DNA of 64,000 bases. Origin: Bacillus spongiae. Its GTDB lineage: Bacteria; Bacillota; Bacilli; Bacillales; Bacillaceae_K. Under the pieces are notes generated by a model, which made no database searches, was not told the origin of the DNA, and was given only the letters and a program-made list of their open reading frames with translations. Below are positions 10,494-20,280 of this stretch, one piece after another. A program made the position numbers and the translations under genes. The DNA lies in NCBI RefSeq assembly GCF_037120725.1, contig NZ_JBBAXC010000002.1, forward strand, positions 345,121 to 409,120. Reading direction: 5' to 3'. The stretch's first letter is position 1, and each line of letters opens with the position of its first letter.

Positions 10494-10550
10494 AGAAGGA
10501 TGCTCTAAATACAACAATTCAGTTTTGTATTTGAGCATCCTTCTTTTTTT
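10494..10550 (+). terminator. Terminator after rbfA
   Basis: A long stem reads AGAAGGATGCTC on the left and GAGCATCCTTCT on the right, extended by AAATACAA with TTGTATTT, followed by seven or more T. It separates rbfA from truB. Confidence 0.9.
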
Positions 10551-10669
10551 ATTGGGAAAAAAGGAAATGTTTTGCTTCAGAAGTAGGAGGTATAGAACAT
10601 TTCCATATACGCATTCATCCATTACTGGTATGCGTACTTGAATTAATTACAACTCGAGGAGCGATTTTA

Positions 10670-11581
10670 TTGAACGGTATTTTGCCTCTTTGGAAACCAA
10701 AAGGAATGACAAGCCACGATTGTGTATTTAAAGTCCGAAAGATTTTAAAAATGAAAAAAGTAGGTCATACAGGGACGTTAGATCCCGATGTAACAGGCGT
10801 TTTACCGATATGTCTTGGTCGTGCAACAAAAGTTGCAGAATACATTACAGATGCTGGTAAGGTGTATGAAGGTGAGGTAACGATTGGGTGGTCAACTACA
10901 ACAGAAGATTCTTCAGGTGAAACCGTTGACAAGAAAACAGTAAACCGTTCCATTAAAAGGGACGAGGTATTAGCTGTTCTGAAAAACTTAACCGGTGAAA
11001 TCCTGCAAACTCCACCAATGTTTTCTGCTGTGAAAGTGAATGGTAAAAGGCTTTATGAATACGCTCGACAAGGAATTGAGGTTGAAAGACCATCGCGTAA
11101 AGTAACGATACACTCTTTAGAGTTATTAGACGATCGTCAGTGCTTTGAAGGAGAGTCGATAACATTTGCATTTCGTGCAGCTTGTAGTAAGGGCACATAT
11201 ATAAGAACACTAGCAGTAGAAATAGGGGAGCAATTGGGATACCCCGCTCATATGTCTAAACTAGTTAGAACAAGTGCGGCAAACATTTCCTCCGATATGT
11301 GCATCACACTACAAGATTTAGAAGATAAGATGAAAATGGGTGATTTGAAAGAGAATATCCTTCCTATTGAATATGGAATTTCTTATTTGCCGAATCTTGT
11401 AATAAGTGATACATTAGCAGAGAAAGTAAAAAATGGAGCACTTTTAACTATTCCTGATGCTTGGCCTTCCTCTGATGCAAAAGTTGTGTTTTATCATGAT
11501 AATAAGGCGATAGCTATTTATCAAAATCATCCAACAAAATCAGGTTTAATTAAACCTATAAAAGTTCTTCATAATGACTAA
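10670..11581 (+). CDS. truB: tRNA pseudouridine(55) synthase TruB
   Basis: TruB converts uridine 55 in the T-loop of tRNAs to pseudouridine. The product has 303 residues. It starts with TTG, supported by CGAGGAG upstream and by the family N-terminus NGILPLWKPKGMTSHDCV. The catalytic aspartate lies in HTGTLDPDVTGVLP near residue 40, and PPMFSAVKVNGKRLYEYARQG and KGTYIRTLA are further family motifs. A C-terminal PUA-like part follows. It is 13-20 bp from ribC, so the two are probably cotranscribed. Confidence 0.97.
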   Translation: MNGILPLWKPKGMTSHDCVFKVRKILKMKKVGHTGTLDPDVTGVLPICLGRATKVAEYITDAGKVYEGEVTIGWSTTTEDSSGETVDKKTVNRSIKRDEVLAVLKNLTGEILQTPPMFSAVKVNGKRLYEYARQGIEVERPSRKVTIHSLELLDDRQCFEGESITFAFRAACSKGTYIRTLAVEIGEQLGYPAHMSKLVRTSAANISSDMCITLQDLEDKMKMGDLKENILPIEYGISYLPNLVISDTLAEKVKNGALLTIPDAWPSSDAKVVFYHDNKAIAIYQNHPTKSGLIKPIKVLHND

Positions 11582-11600
11582 TGAAGTAAGGTGAATGATT

Positions 11601-12545
11601 GTGGAAAAAATAACGATACATCATCCCCATGATTTGAATAAAGCGGAAATCTCTCCCCTTGTCATGGCACTTGGCTATTTTGACGGTGTACATAAAGGAC
11701 ATCAAAAAGTCATCTCAACAGCGAAAAGATATGCTGATGAACATCAATTAAAAACAGCGGTTATGACCTTTGACCCCCACCCTTCAGTGGTATTAGGGCG
11801 TAAGCATCAGCATGTCCGATATATAACACCATTAGAAGAGAAGATGAAGGTTTTTGAGGATTTAGGTGTTGATATTGCCTTTGTCGTGCGATTTACGTCA
11901 GATTTTGCTTCATTAACACCACAGGAGTTTGTCGATCAGTATATTATTATGCTAAATGTTCAACATGTTGTTGCTGGCTTTGATTACACATACGGACGTC
12001 TTGGAAAGGGAACGATGGAAACGATTCAGTTTCATTCACGGGACACCTTTACTTATACGACAGTAGCTAAGCTTACTGAAAGAGAAGCGAAAATCAGTTC
12101 AACCAAAATCCGAGAATGTATTGCTGAGGGACAAATTGAGACGGTGCATAATTTGTTGGATCGACCTTATCATACAAAAGGAACCGTTGTTCATGGAGAT
12201 AAAAGAGGGAGAAAAATAGGGTTTCCAACAGCTAATATTGAACAAGAAGATACGTATTTAATACCAAGAACAGGCGTATATAGTGTTCAAATATTTGTTC
12301 AAAATAAATGGTATGATGGTGTTTGTAATGTTGGCTATAAACCAACGTTTAAAAACCCTGATGAAAAAGTTTTATCAATTGAAGTTCATATCTTTAATTT
12401 TGATCATTCTATTTATGGAGAAGAGATTCAATTAAAATGGTTTAAGCGAATTCGTGATGAACAAAAATTTAATGGAATCGAAGCTCTCATTAGCCAAATT
12501 GAAAAAGACAAGATGACAGCCTTAGCTTTTTTCAAAAACCATTAG
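11601..12545 (+). CDS. ribC: Bifunctional riboflavin kinase/FAD synthetase
   Basis: This enzyme phosphorylates riboflavin to FMN and adenylylates FMN to FAD. The N-terminal nucleotidyltransferase domain shows ALGYFDGVHKGHQKVI and MTFDPHPS. The C-terminal flavokinase domain shows GDKRGRKIGFPTANI and GVYSVQI. I placed the start at GTG 11601, seven bases after AAGGTG, giving 314 residues. An ATG at 11595 is in frame but almost abuts that ribosome site. The gene is also called ribF in other bacteria. It follows truB as in B. subtilis. Confidence 0.95.
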   Translation: MEKITIHHPHDLNKAEISPLVMALGYFDGVHKGHQKVISTAKRYADEHQLKTAVMTFDPHPSVVLGRKHQHVRYITPLEEKMKVFEDLGVDIAFVVRFTSDFASLTPQEFVDQYIIMLNVQHVVAGFDYTYGRLGKGTMETIQFHSRDTFTYTTVAKLTEREAKISSTKIRECIAEGQIETVHNLLDRPYHTKGTVVHGDKRGRKIGFPTANIEQEDTYLIPRTGVYSVQIFVQNKWYDGVCNVGYKPTFKNPDEKVLSIEVHIFNFDHSIYGEEIQLKWFKRIRDEQKFNGIEALISQIEKDKMTALAFFKNH

Positions 12546-12553
12546 GTTTAGAC

Positions 12554-12582
12554 TTGCTTTTTTCATTAAAAAAAGGTATTCT
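12554..12582 (+). promoter_or_regulatory. Sigma-A-type promoter for rpsO
   Basis: TTGCTT (12554-12559), a 17-bp spacer and TATTCT (12577-12582) lie just after ribC. Transcription would begin near 12589 and give a leader of about 90 nt before rpsO. Confidence 0.5.
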
Positions 12583-12587
12583 ATTAA

Positions 12588-12678
12588 ACGTATGATATTA
12601 ACCATTGCTTGGCAGTGCGATTCACCAACGTCTGCGAGGTAATTGGGGATTATAATGAATATTTAGGAGGTGAACAGG
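12588..12678 (+). promoter_or_regulatory. rpsO 5' leader, possible S15 autoregulatory RNA
   Basis: About 90 nt of leader between the predicted promoter and rpsO. In related Bacillaceae, S15 represses its own mRNA by binding a structured leader. I see G-rich segments such as CGAGGTAATTGGGGATTA before the ribosome site TTAGGAGG, but I could not fold it with certainty. Confidence 0.35.
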
Positions 12679-12948
12679 ATGGCTATCACTCAAGAACGTA
12701 AAAACGAATTAATCAGTGAATACAAAATTCACGACAATGATACTGGATCTCCAGAAGTTCAAATTGCTATCCTTACGGAAGAGATTAACAACTTGAACGA
12801 GCATCTACGTACTCATAAAAAAGACCACCACTCACGTCGCGGTCTTCTAAAAATGGTAGGACGTCGTCGTAACCTATTGACTTACCTACGTAATAAAGAC
12901 GTACAACGCTATCGTGAAGTAATCAATAAACTTGGTCTACGTCGATAG
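12679..12948 (+). CDS. rpsO: 30S ribosomal protein S15
   Basis: S15 binds the central domain of 16S rRNA early in 30S assembly. The product from ATG 12679 has 89 residues, the normal length. It begins [20 protein letters not shown] and shows the hallmark [19 protein letters not shown] and YLRNKD. A GTG at 12670 inside the ribosome site TAGGAGGTGA is not the start. It has its own promoter and a terminator. Confidence 0.98.
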   Translation: MAITQERKNELISEYKIHDNDTGSPEVQIAILTEEINNLNEHLRTHKKDHHSRRGLLKMVGRRRNLLTYLRNKDVQRYREVINKLGLRR

Positions 12949-12959
12949 TTCACTTAAAG

Positions 12960-12984
12960 AAGCGGGATTCTTCCCGCTTTTTTA
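12960..12984 (+). terminator. Terminator after rpsO
   Basis: AGCGGGA (12961-12967) pairs with TCCCGCT (12972-12978) across a TTCT loop, followed by a T-run to about 12983. Confidence 0.9.
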
Positions 12985-13105
12985 TTAGCCAAAAAAGTGA
13001 TACAATAACCGCCATAAAGATAGAAATTAAAATTATTATTTCCAAAAGATGAATGGGAAGGTATAAGTTCCTACTTCTTTTGATTAAACTATTTATACAT
13101 AAGGA

Positions 13106-13129
13106 GTGATATGTACTATTGCATATCAC
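13106..13129 (+). promoter_or_regulatory. Hairpin in the pnp leader
   Basis: GTGATATG (13106-13113) and CATATCAC (13122-13129) form a perfect 8-bp stem with an 8-nt loop, about 45 bp before the pnp start. It could stabilise or mark the mRNA 5' end; the role is inference. Confidence 0.4.
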
Positions 13130-13175
13130 AATATACAATGAAAATATAATGAAAATTGATGAGAGGGGTTTGTAA

Positions 13176-15293
13176 ATGGAACAAGAAAAGAAAAGTTTTT
13201 CAATAGATTGGGCAGGAAGAACTTTATCAGTTGAAATCGGCCAGTTGGCTAAGCAAGCAAATGGCGCAGCAATGGTTCGTTATGGTGATACTGCTGTATT
13301 AAGTACAGCTACAGCTTCAAAACAAGCAAAGCCAGTAGATTTTTTTCCGTTAACCGTTAACTATGAAGAGCGTCTGTATGCTGTTGGAAAAATTCCTGGT
13401 GGCTTTATTAAACGGGAAGGTCGCCCTAGTGAAAAGGCTATTCTCGCTAGTCGACTAATTGACAGACCGATTCGCCCGTTATTCGCGGATGGTTTTCGAA
13501 ATGAAGTTCAAGTTGTCAGCATGGTAATGAGTGTTGATCAAGACTGTTCTTCAGAAATGGCAGCAATGTTCGGATCATCATTAGCACTGACAGTTTCGGA
13601 TATACCATTTGAGGGACCTATTGCAGGTGTTGTTGTTGGGATGATTGATGGGGAGTTTATTATTAACCCATCGGTTGAACAAATGGATCAAAGTGCTATG
13701 AATCTTGTCGTAGCTGGAACAAAAGATGCCATTAATATGGTAGAGGCTGGGGCTGATGAGATTCCAGAAGAAACGATGCTTGAAGCCATCATGTTTGGAC
13801 ATGAAGAAATCAAGCGCTTAATTGCGTTTCAAGAAGAAATCCGTGAAGCAGTAGGAAAAGAAAAAAGACAAGTAGAACTATTTCAAATAGATCAGGATCT
13901 TGAAGCGGAAGTGCGTTCCATGTGTGAAACGAAATTAATTTCCGCCATTCAAGTACAAGAGAAACATGCTCGTGAAGAGGCGATTACTTCTGTAAAGGAT
14001 GAAGTCATTGCTACATTTGAAGAAAACGAGGCAGAAGAAGAAGATATCAAGTTAGTGAAAAAAGTATTAGACAAACTTGTAAAAGCGGAAGTACGTCGCC
14101 TAATTACGGAAGAAAAGGTGCGTCCTGATGGTCGTGGCCTAGATGTTATCCGCCCACTATCATCTTCTATTGGATTGCTATCACGAACTCACGGTTCTGG
14201 CTTATTCACACGTGGACAAACACAAGCCTTAAGTGTATGTACATTAGGAGCACTTGGAGATGTACAAATATTAGATGGACTTGGTATAGAAGAATCAAAA
14301 CGATTTATGCATCATTACAACTTTCCGTTATTTTCTGTAGGTGAAACGGGGCCTTTACGTGGACCTGGCCGTCGTGAAATTGGACATGGGGCATTAGGAG
14401 AGCGTGCATTAGAGCCTGTTATTCCGAATGAAAAAGAGTTTCCGTACACCATTCGTTTAGTTTCAGAAGTTCTTGAATCCAATGGTTCTACTTCTCAAGC
14501 TAGTATTTGTGCAAGTACGCTCGCAATGATGGACGCTGGTGTCCCAATTAAGTCTCCAGTAGCTGGAATTGCGATGGGACTAGTTAAATCTGGTGAACAT
14601 TACTCTATTTTAACGGATATTCAAGGTATGGAAGACCATTTAGGAGATATGGACTTTAAGGTTGCGGGAACATCCAGTGGTGTAACGGCCCTACAAATGG
14701 ATATTAAGATTGATGGGTTAAGTAGAGAGATTCTTGAAGAAGCACTACAGCAAGCCAAAAAAGGTCGTATTCAAATCCTTGATTCCATGCTTGCAACAAT
14801 CAACGAACCTCGTACACAGCTTTCAGAATATGCACCTAAAATAGTGATGATGTCGATTAATCCTGATAAGATTCGTGATGTCATCGGTCCAAGTGGAAAA
14901 CAGATCAATAAAATTATTGATGAGACTGGTGTAAAAATTGATATAGAACAAGATGGAACAGTCTTTATCTCTTCAACTGATGAAGAAATGAATAAGAAAG
15001 CAAAGAAAATCATTGAGGATATTGTTCGCGAAGTAGAAGTTGGGCAAATGTATTTAGGAAAAGTGAAACGAATTGAAAAATTCGGTGCTTTTGTTGAAAT
15101 CTTTGCTGGTAAAGACGGGTTAGTTCATATATCTGAACTTGCAGAGGAACGAGTTCGAAAAGTGGAAGACGTTGTTGCACTTGGAGATGAAATTCTCGTG
15201 AAAGTGATTGATATTGACAATCAAGGAAGAGTAAACTTATCCCGAAAAGCAGTCATTCGAGAACAGAAAGAAAAAGAAGAACAACAAAACTAG
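13176..15293 (+). CDS. pnp: Polyribonucleotide nucleotidyltransferase (PNPase)
   Basis: PNPase is the phosphorolytic 3'-5' exoribonuclease that degrades mRNA and matures RNA 3' ends. The 705-residue protein has two RNase PH domains. The first shows [19 protein letters not shown], and the second [20 protein letters not shown]. An alpha-helical linker lies between them. A KH domain ([20 protein letters not shown], near 565) and a C-terminal S1 domain ([20 protein letters not shown]) follow. The start follows GAGAGGGG. A terminator ends the gene. Confidence 0.98.
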   Translation: MEQEKKSFSIDWAGRTLSVEIGQLAKQANGAAMVRYGDTAVLSTATASKQAKPVDFFPLTVNYEERLYAVGKIPGGFIKREGRPSEKAILASRLIDRPIRPLFADGFRNEVQVVSMVMSVDQDCSSEMAAMFGSSLALTVSDIPFEGPIAGVVVGMIDGEFIINPSVEQMDQSAMNLVVAGTKDAINMVEAGADEIPEETMLEAIMFGHEEIKRLIAFQEEIREAVGKEKRQVELFQIDQDLEAEVRSMCETKLISAIQVQEKHAREEAITSVKDEVIATFEENEAEEEDIKLVKKVLDKLVKAEVRRLITEEKVRPDGRGLDVIRPLSSSIGLLSRTHGSGLFTRGQTQALSVCTLGALGDVQILDGLGIEESKRFMHHYNFPLFSVGETGPLRGPGRREIGHGALGERALEPVIPNEKEFPYTIRLVSEVLESNGSTSQASICASTLAMMDAGVPIKSPVAGIAMGLVKSGEHYSILTDIQGMEDHLGDMDFKVAGTSSGVTALQMDIKIDGLSREILEEALQQAKKGRIQILDSMLATINEPRTQLSEYAPKIVMMSINPDKIRDVIGPSGKQINKIIDETGVKIDIEQDGTVFISSTDEEMNKKAKKIIEDIVREVEVGQMYLGKVKRIEKFGAFVEIFAGKDGLVHISELAEERVRKVEDVVALGDEILVKVIDIDNQGRVNLSRKAVIREQKEKEEQQN

Positions 15294-15304
15294 CCGTAAA
15301 AAAG

Positions 15305-15329
15305 GCCAGCTCTCAGCTGGCTTTTTTTT
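15305..15329 (+). terminator. Terminator after pnp
   Basis: GCCAGCT (15305-15311) pairs with AGCTGGC (15315-15321) across CTC, followed by eight T. Confidence 0.92.
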
Positions 15330-15432
15330 ATGTTCTAGTTTTGACACCCCACAACGCTAGGAATAGTACTAGTAAGCATTATGGTTCTACCTTGTCCATA
15401 AAGGTCATAAAGTACTAGGGGGGGTGGATTAA

Positions 15433-16422
15433 ATGAAAATAGAAAAAAAAGGGATTGCCATTGTACTTATTATTATTATAGGGTGGTTAACAGTAAATAA
15501 TCCTTGGACTAACAGTTATGTAACCACATTAAAAACCATTGACGTTCCAGTAGATGGTAAAAATGAGTTGATCCAAAGAATTGAAAAAGAAGCAAAAGCT
15601 TTTTATATTGCGCCTAAAGATGCAGTTGTGGATTCTGTCTGGAAGGCAACAGCAGGATATAATGGATTAAAGGTAGATATAGAAGGCTCGTATAAGAAAA
15701 TGAAAAAGGAAGGAAAGTATCAAAAGGATTTACTCATTTTTGAACAGATTTCTCCAAAGGTGCATTTATCTGATCTTCCTGCTGCCCCAATTTATCGTGG
15801 AAACCCAGACAAGCCAATGGTAAGCTTTCTTATCAATGTTGCATGGGGAAACGAACACTTACCGAAAATTCTTTCCGCTTTAAAAAAACACCAAGTATTT
15901 GCGACTTTCTTTTTAGAAGGAAGATGGGTTAAAGAAAATCCAGACCTTGCCAAAATGATTGTAGATGCAGGGCATGAAGTAGGGAATCATTCTTATTCTC
16001 ATCCTAATATGAAAAATTTGAGTAGTGCTGAAATTCAAAGAGAACTGACGAAAACAAATGAAATAATAGAATCGACTATAGGAAAACGAGTAAAGTGGTT
16101 CGCTCCTCCTAGTGGAAGTTTTGGAGAGGAAGTCGTAGACATTGCGGCAAGCATGCATATGAAAACGATTTTATGGAGCGTTGATACGATTGATTGGCAA
16201 AAACCATCAGTAAACGTTATGATAGAGCGAGTAGTGAAAAAAGTACATCCGGGGGCAATGATTTTAATGCACCCAACCCAACCTACCGCTGATGCTATGG
16301 AACAGTTAATTATTGAAATTAAAAAGAAAAACCTTCGGATAGGTACCGTAACCCAACTTTTAAAAGAAGACAGAATTATTCTCCCTCAAGGAAATAATCC
16401 AACTAATTCTGGAGAAACTTAA
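15433..16422 (+). CDS. ylxY: Polysaccharide deacetylase-like protein YlxY
   Basis: A membrane-anchored protein with a NodB-type deacetylase fold. Residues 8-23 are a hydrophobic segment (GIAIVLIIIIGWLTVNN), so the domain should face outside. The domain covers about 125-310 with TFFLEGRWVKENPDL, GHEVGNHSYSHPNM and TILWSVDTIDWQ. The first motif, normally an aspartate pair (TFDDGP), is INVAWGNE here, so the usual metal-binding/base aspartates are missing. The B. subtilis orthologue has a similar change as far as I recall. It sits between pnp and mlpA. Catalytic activity is doubtful. Confidence 0.93.
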   Translation: MKIEKKGIAIVLIIIIGWLTVNNPWTNSYVTTLKTIDVPVDGKNELIQRIEKEAKAFYIAPKDAVVDSVWKATAGYNGLKVDIEGSYKKMKKEGKYQKDLLIFEQISPKVHLSDLPAAPIYRGNPDKPMVSFLINVAWGNEHLPKILSALKKHQVFATFFLEGRWVKENPDLAKMIVDAGHEVGNHSYSHPNMKNLSSAEIQRELTKTNEIIESTIGKRVKWFAPPSGSFGEEVVDIAASMHMKTILWSVDTIDWQKPSVNVMIERVVKKVHPGAMILMHPTQPTADAMEQLIIEIKKKNLRIGTVTQLLKEDRIILPQGNNPTNSGET

Positions 16423-16474
16423 ACTAATAATACATGTGAATGGTTTTTTGACAGCAAGAACAGGAGGAAGTAAT

Positions 16475-17707
16475 TTGATAAAGAGATATACATGCCAAAA
16501 TGGACTAAGAATTGTACTAGAGGAAATCCCAACTGTTAGGTCTATAGCAATTGGTGTTTGGATTGGTACAGGTTCTGTTAATGAAAATAGCCAAAATAAC
16601 GGTATTTCTCATTTCTTGGAACATATGTTATTTAAGGGAACGAAAACCCGTTCAGCTAGAGAAATAGCGGAGTCGTTTGATAAAATTGGTGGACAAGTTA
16701 ATGCCTTTACTTCAAAGGAATATACTTGCTACTATGCAAAAGTACTTGATAATCATTCATCATATGCATTGGAAATTTTAGCTGATATGTTTTTCAATTC
16801 TACTTTTGATAAAGATGAGCTTGAAAAAGAGAAAAAGGTTGTATATGAAGAAATCAAAATGTATGAGGATACACCTGATGATATTGTGCACGATATGCTC
16901 GGTAAAGCGATTTATCAAGACCATTCGCTAGGTTATCCAATTTTAGGTACTGAACAAACGTTATCCACCTTTACAAGTGACACATTAAAAGAATATGTAC
17001 ATAATATGTATGCGCCTGAAGAGGTTGTTATTTCGATAGCAGGCAATGTTGAGGAATCTTTTATGAAACAAGTAGAAAAGCTATTTGGTAGCTATACTGG
17101 AGGAGTTCGCGAACCAAAAGACGAAAAACCCGTTTTCCATGCCGTTCAAATTTCTAAAAAGAAAGAAATTGAACAAGCCCATTTATGTTTAGGATTCGAA
17201 GGATTTAAAGTAGGGCATCCTGATATATATAACTTAATTGTTTTAAATAATATTCTAGGTGGAAGTATGAGCTCTCGTCTGTTCCAAGAAGTAAGAGAGC
17301 AAAAAGGATTAGCCTATTCAATATTCTCTTATCACTCAGCATATCAGGATAGTGGGCTTGTTGCATTATACGGCGGAACGGGAGCAACACAGCTTCAAGA
17401 ATTATTTGAGACCATCCAACAAACCCTCAGTACCATTACGAAGGATGGAGTGACAGAAAACGAATTTTTAAACAGTAAAGAGCAGTTAAAGGGAAATCTT
17501 TTACTAAGTCTTGAAAGTACTAATAGCCGAATGAGCAGAAATGGGAAAAATGAATTATTATTACGAAAGCATCGGTCACTAGATGAAATTGTTGAAGATA
17601 TTGATAAAGTAAGTCTTTCTGCTGTTAATGAAACGGCAAAGACAATCTTCTCACGTGACTATTCTATGGCGCTCATATCACCTACTGCAGAACTACCGAC
17701 AATCTAA
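16475..17707 (+). CDS. mlpA: M16 family zinc metallopeptidase MlpA (YmxG)
   Basis: A pitrilysin/processing-peptidase-like protease. The inverted zinc motif HFLEH is at about residues 46-50, and the distal glutamate lies in the YEEIKMYEDTPDD segment near 125. The start is TTG 16475, preceded by CAGGAGGA; this gives 410 residues, close to the B. subtilis protein. The frame is open upstream to 16436 but lacks a ribosome site there. Its substrates are not known. It follows ylxY closely. Confidence 0.95.
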   Translation: MIKRYTCQNGLRIVLEEIPTVRSIAIGVWIGTGSVNENSQNNGISHFLEHMLFKGTKTRSAREIAESFDKIGGQVNAFTSKEYTCYYAKVLDNHSSYALEILADMFFNSTFDKDELEKEKKVVYEEIKMYEDTPDDIVHDMLGKAIYQDHSLGYPILGTEQTLSTFTSDTLKEYVHNMYAPEEVVISIAGNVEESFMKQVEKLFGSYTGGVREPKDEKPVFHAVQISKKKEIEQAHLCLGFEGFKVGHPDIYNLIVLNNILGGSMSSRLFQEVREQKGLAYSIFSYHSAYQDSGLVALYGGTGATQLQELFETIQQTLSTITKDGVTENEFLNSKEQLKGNLLLSLESTNSRMSRNGKNELLLRKHRSLDEIVEDIDKVSLSAVNETAKTIFSRDYSMALISPTAELPTI

Positions 17708-17892
17708 ACATAGGAATGGGAATATAAGCAATGGTGTTAGAAGGGGATAGCGGCTTCTTAAACAATTGTAATTTACATCAATGATATTTCTGTCTACACA
17801 CTAAAACTTATTTGTACTATTAATCGAGTTTCTTCATTCTAAATCTTTTCTCTTTCGTATAAAATGTACTATAAAGAAAATGGGAGGGAACT

Positions 17893-18132
17893 ATGCGATT
17901 AAGTGAATTGAGTGGAAAAGAAATCGTTGATTATCAAAAAGCAGAAAGATTAGGGATACTAGGTCAAACGGATTTGGAATTTGATGATAAAACAGGTCAA
18001 ATTTCATCGTTAATTATTCCAACGGGTAAATGGTTTGCCCGAAAGCAAAATGCTGAAACAAGGGTTCCTTGGCATCAAATTAGAACAATTGGAACAGATA
18101 TGATCATTTTAGAAATACAAGATCATGACTAA
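17893..18132 (+). CDS. ymxH: PRC-barrel protein, YlmC/YmxH family
   Basis: A 79-residue single-domain PRC-barrel protein. The family pattern RLSELSGKEIVDYQKAERLG followed by acidic and beta-strand segments is clear. The ATG follows GGGAGGG. The related YmxH and YlmC proteins are tied to sporulation by expression, but their molecular role is not defined. It lies alone between mlpA and the dipicolinate operon and has its own terminator. Confidence 0.92.
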   Translation: MRLSELSGKEIVDYQKAERLGILGQTDLEFDDKTGQISSLIIPTGKWFARKQNAETRVPWHQIRTIGTDMIILEIQDHD

Positions 18133-18169
18133 CATCTACCCTTCTCATGTGACACAAGCAAACACTACT

Positions 18170-18220
18170 TAGGCTGCCTTACCTCCAACTTTAAATGGAG
18201 GAAGGTAGCCTTATTTTTTG
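18170..18220 (+). terminator. Terminator after ymxH
   Basis: GGCTGCCTTACCTCCA pairs with TGGAGGAAGGTAGCC with few mismatches, followed by TTATTTTTT. Confidence 0.88.
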
Positions 18221-18257
18221 TTTGTATCATCATGTAGCAATAAGGCTAGGGCCTCGT

Positions 18258-18442
18258 TTAAAAAATGGGAAAAATAACTTCTCCTACTTTTAGGACTTTG
18301 CTTGAATCAATCTTATAACTGCTTCCTTCATTTTCTACAATGGAAACACCCTCTAATATACATGTTAAGTGTATTTTTCGTCATTCATCCATTCTTCGTC
18401 AATTTTGATATTTAAGCAACGTTTACATTCTTTAACGATCAT
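18258..18442 (-). pseudogene. Possible frameshifted small ORF
   Basis: On the minus strand an ATG at 18442 opens a frame beginning MIVKECKRCLNIKIDEEW that stops after about 25 codons. A second frame, offset, then continues with CILEGVSIVENEGSSYKID and stops at 18258. Together they read like one ~60-residue protein with a CxxC pair, broken by one frameshift. The ribosome site is weak. The rest of the gap (18221-18584) shows nothing else except a possible SigK promoter. Confidence 0.25.
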
Positions 18443-18551
18443 TTCCAAGCAGCTTTTATTGAACAACAATAAGAACGAGTTTGTACCAAGGATAGTACGA
18501 GGGAAAAGCATCTATTTTCCTTATCTTCATTATTTCCTATAGTCTTCAATC

Positions 18552-18579
18552 ACCCATCTCTCTATAGTCACATACAATG
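18552..18579 (+). promoter_or_regulatory. Possible SigK promoter of the dpa operon
   Basis: An AC dinucleotide (18552-18553), a 17-bp spacer and CATACAATG (18571-18579) approximate the SigK pattern AC and CATANNNTA. The B. subtilis operon is SigK dependent in the mother cell, which makes this plausible. Confidence 0.4.
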
Positions 18580-18635
18580 TTGAAGTGATATACACTCGGA
18601 AGAAGTTATTACAATTAAAGAAGGTGAATGCATTG

Positions 18636-19523
18636 ATGTTGACTGGAATGCAGATCGCAATCATTGGCGGAGATGCTCGTCAACTCGAGATCATTCGTAA
18701 GCTTACAGAACTAGATGCCAAACTCTCCTTGGTAGGGTTTGAACAATTGGATCACGCGTTTACAGGGGCAGTGAAAGAAAGGTTGGAAGATGTTGAATTC
18801 AGTGACCTTGATGCAGTAATTTTGCCTGTTCCAGGTACTAGTTTGACAGGAGAAATTGATACAATCTTTTCTAATGAAAAAGTTCAGCTTACAAAAGAGC
18901 TTATATCGGAAACTCCGCCACATTGTACGATTTATTCAGGGATTAGCAACGACTATTTAAATGAATTAACAGGAAGTACGAATCGAAAACTTGTTCAATT
19001 ATTTGAAAGAGACGATGTAGCTATCTATAATTCTATTCCAACAGTCGAAGGAACGATTATGATGGCCATTCAGCATACGGATTTTACGATCCATGGTTCT
19101 AATTGTATTGTTTTAGGATTAGGTCGAGTGGGAATGAGTGTAGCAAGAACATTTCACCACCTTGGTGCAAAGGTTAAAGTTGGAGCGAGAAAAACGGAGC
19201 ATATTGCAAGGATATCTGAAATGGGTCTGACTCCATTTCATTTGGATCAATTAGAAGAAGAAGTACATGACGTCCACCTTTGTATAAATACGATTCCTGC
19301 TCCTGTTGTAACAGCATCCGCTATAAGTAAGATGCCTACACATACGTTAATTATAGATCTTGCTTCTAAACCAGGAGGAACCGATTTTCGATATGCAGAT
19401 AAAAGAGGAATAAAAGCTTTACTCGCGCCTGGTTTGCCTGGAATTGTTGCACCGAAAACAGCTGGTCAAATATTAGCCAATGTATTGTCTTCCTTACTTC
19501 TAGGTCAGTGGAAAGGAGAATAG
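18636..19523 (+). CDS. dpaA: Dipicolinate synthase subunit A
   Basis: DpaA (SpoVFA), with DpaB, makes dipicolinic acid in the mother cell for loading into the spore core. The ATG at 18636 gives 295 residues starting MLTGMQIAIIGGDARQLEII, matching the family. The longer frame from 18585 is not family-like. A Rossmann-type NAD(P)-binding segment GLGRVGMSVARTFHHLGAKV lies in the middle, and PGLPGIVAPKTAGQILANV near the C-terminus is highly typical. It is 4 bp from dpaB, so the two form an operon. Confidence 0.96.
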   Translation: MLTGMQIAIIGGDARQLEIIRKLTELDAKLSLVGFEQLDHAFTGAVKERLEDVEFSDLDAVILPVPGTSLTGEIDTIFSNEKVQLTKELISETPPHCTIYSGISNDYLNELTGSTNRKLVQLFERDDVAIYNSIPTVEGTIMMAIQHTDFTIHGSNCIVLGLGRVGMSVARTFHHLGAKVKVGARKTEHIARISEMGLTPFHLDQLEEEVHDVHLCINTIPAPVVTASAISKMPTHTLIIDLASKPGGTDFRYADKRGIKALLAPGLPGIVAPKTAGQILANVLSSLLLGQWKGE

Positions 19524-19527
19524 GGAT

Positions 19528-20121
19528 ATGGATCTAAATGGAAAGCGAATAGGTTTTGGTCTAACAGGGTCACATTGTACGTATGATGCAGTCTTTCCTG
19601 AAATTGAGAATTTAGTGAAAATTGGAGTGGATGTCATTCCAGTCGTATCTTCAACTGTTAAAAATACCGTTACACGTTTTGGTGACGGTGAGGATTGGAT
19701 TAAAAGAATTGAAGAGGTAACGGGACATAAAGTAATTGATACCATTGTGAAAGCTGAACCATTGGGACCTAAACTTCCGCTTGATTGCATGGTTATCGCT
19801 CCATTAACAGGAAATTCAATGAGTAAATTAGCCAATGCGATGACTGATTCCCCAGTCTTAATGGCGGCAAAAGCGACATTAAGAAATCATCGACCAGTTG
19901 TTCTCGGCATCTCAACGAATGATGCTCTAGGATTAAACGGAACGAATCTAATGAGGCTAATGGCGACAAAAGATATTTATTTCATTCCATTTGGGCAAGA
20001 TGCACCTGAAAGTAAACCAAAATCAATGGTAGCAAGAATGACTAGTTTACAACAAACGATTGAAGCTTCATTAGACAGAAAGCAAATCCAACCAGTTGTG
20101 ATTGAACGATATCTAGACTAA
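19528..20121 (+). CDS. dpaB: Dipicolinate synthase subunit B
   Basis: DpaB (SpoVFB) is the flavoprotein-like partner of DpaA. The 197-residue product shows the flavin-binding pattern RIGFGLTGSHCTYD at the N-terminus and CMVIAPLTGNSMSKLANAMT in the middle. The C-terminal part contains GTNLMRLMATKDIYFIPFGQ. It follows dpaA by 4 bp with GGAGAATAGGG upstream. Asd, DapG and DapA, encoded next, supply its precursor dihydrodipicolinate. Confidence 0.96.
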   Translation: MDLNGKRIGFGLTGSHCTYDAVFPEIENLVKIGVDVIPVVSSTVKNTVTRFGDGEDWIKRIEEVTGHKVIDTIVKAEPLGPKLPLDCMVIAPLTGNSMSKLANAMTDSPVLMAAKATLRNHRPVVLGISTNDALGLNGTNLMRLMATKDIYFIPFGQDAPESKPKSMVARMTSLQQTIEASLDRKQIQPVVIERYLD

Positions 20122-20280
20122 AGTAAAAATGGCGACTCAAAGGAGGGTCGTCTTTCCTACGAATGCAAGCAAAAAGAGTTACAGTATTGCTTGCGACTAT
20201 GGTAAAATAATTTTTATTAAACAAATATATATTTGCGACAGTTTATACTGTCTTTGAGAATTGGAAGGAGAAAAGTAGTC

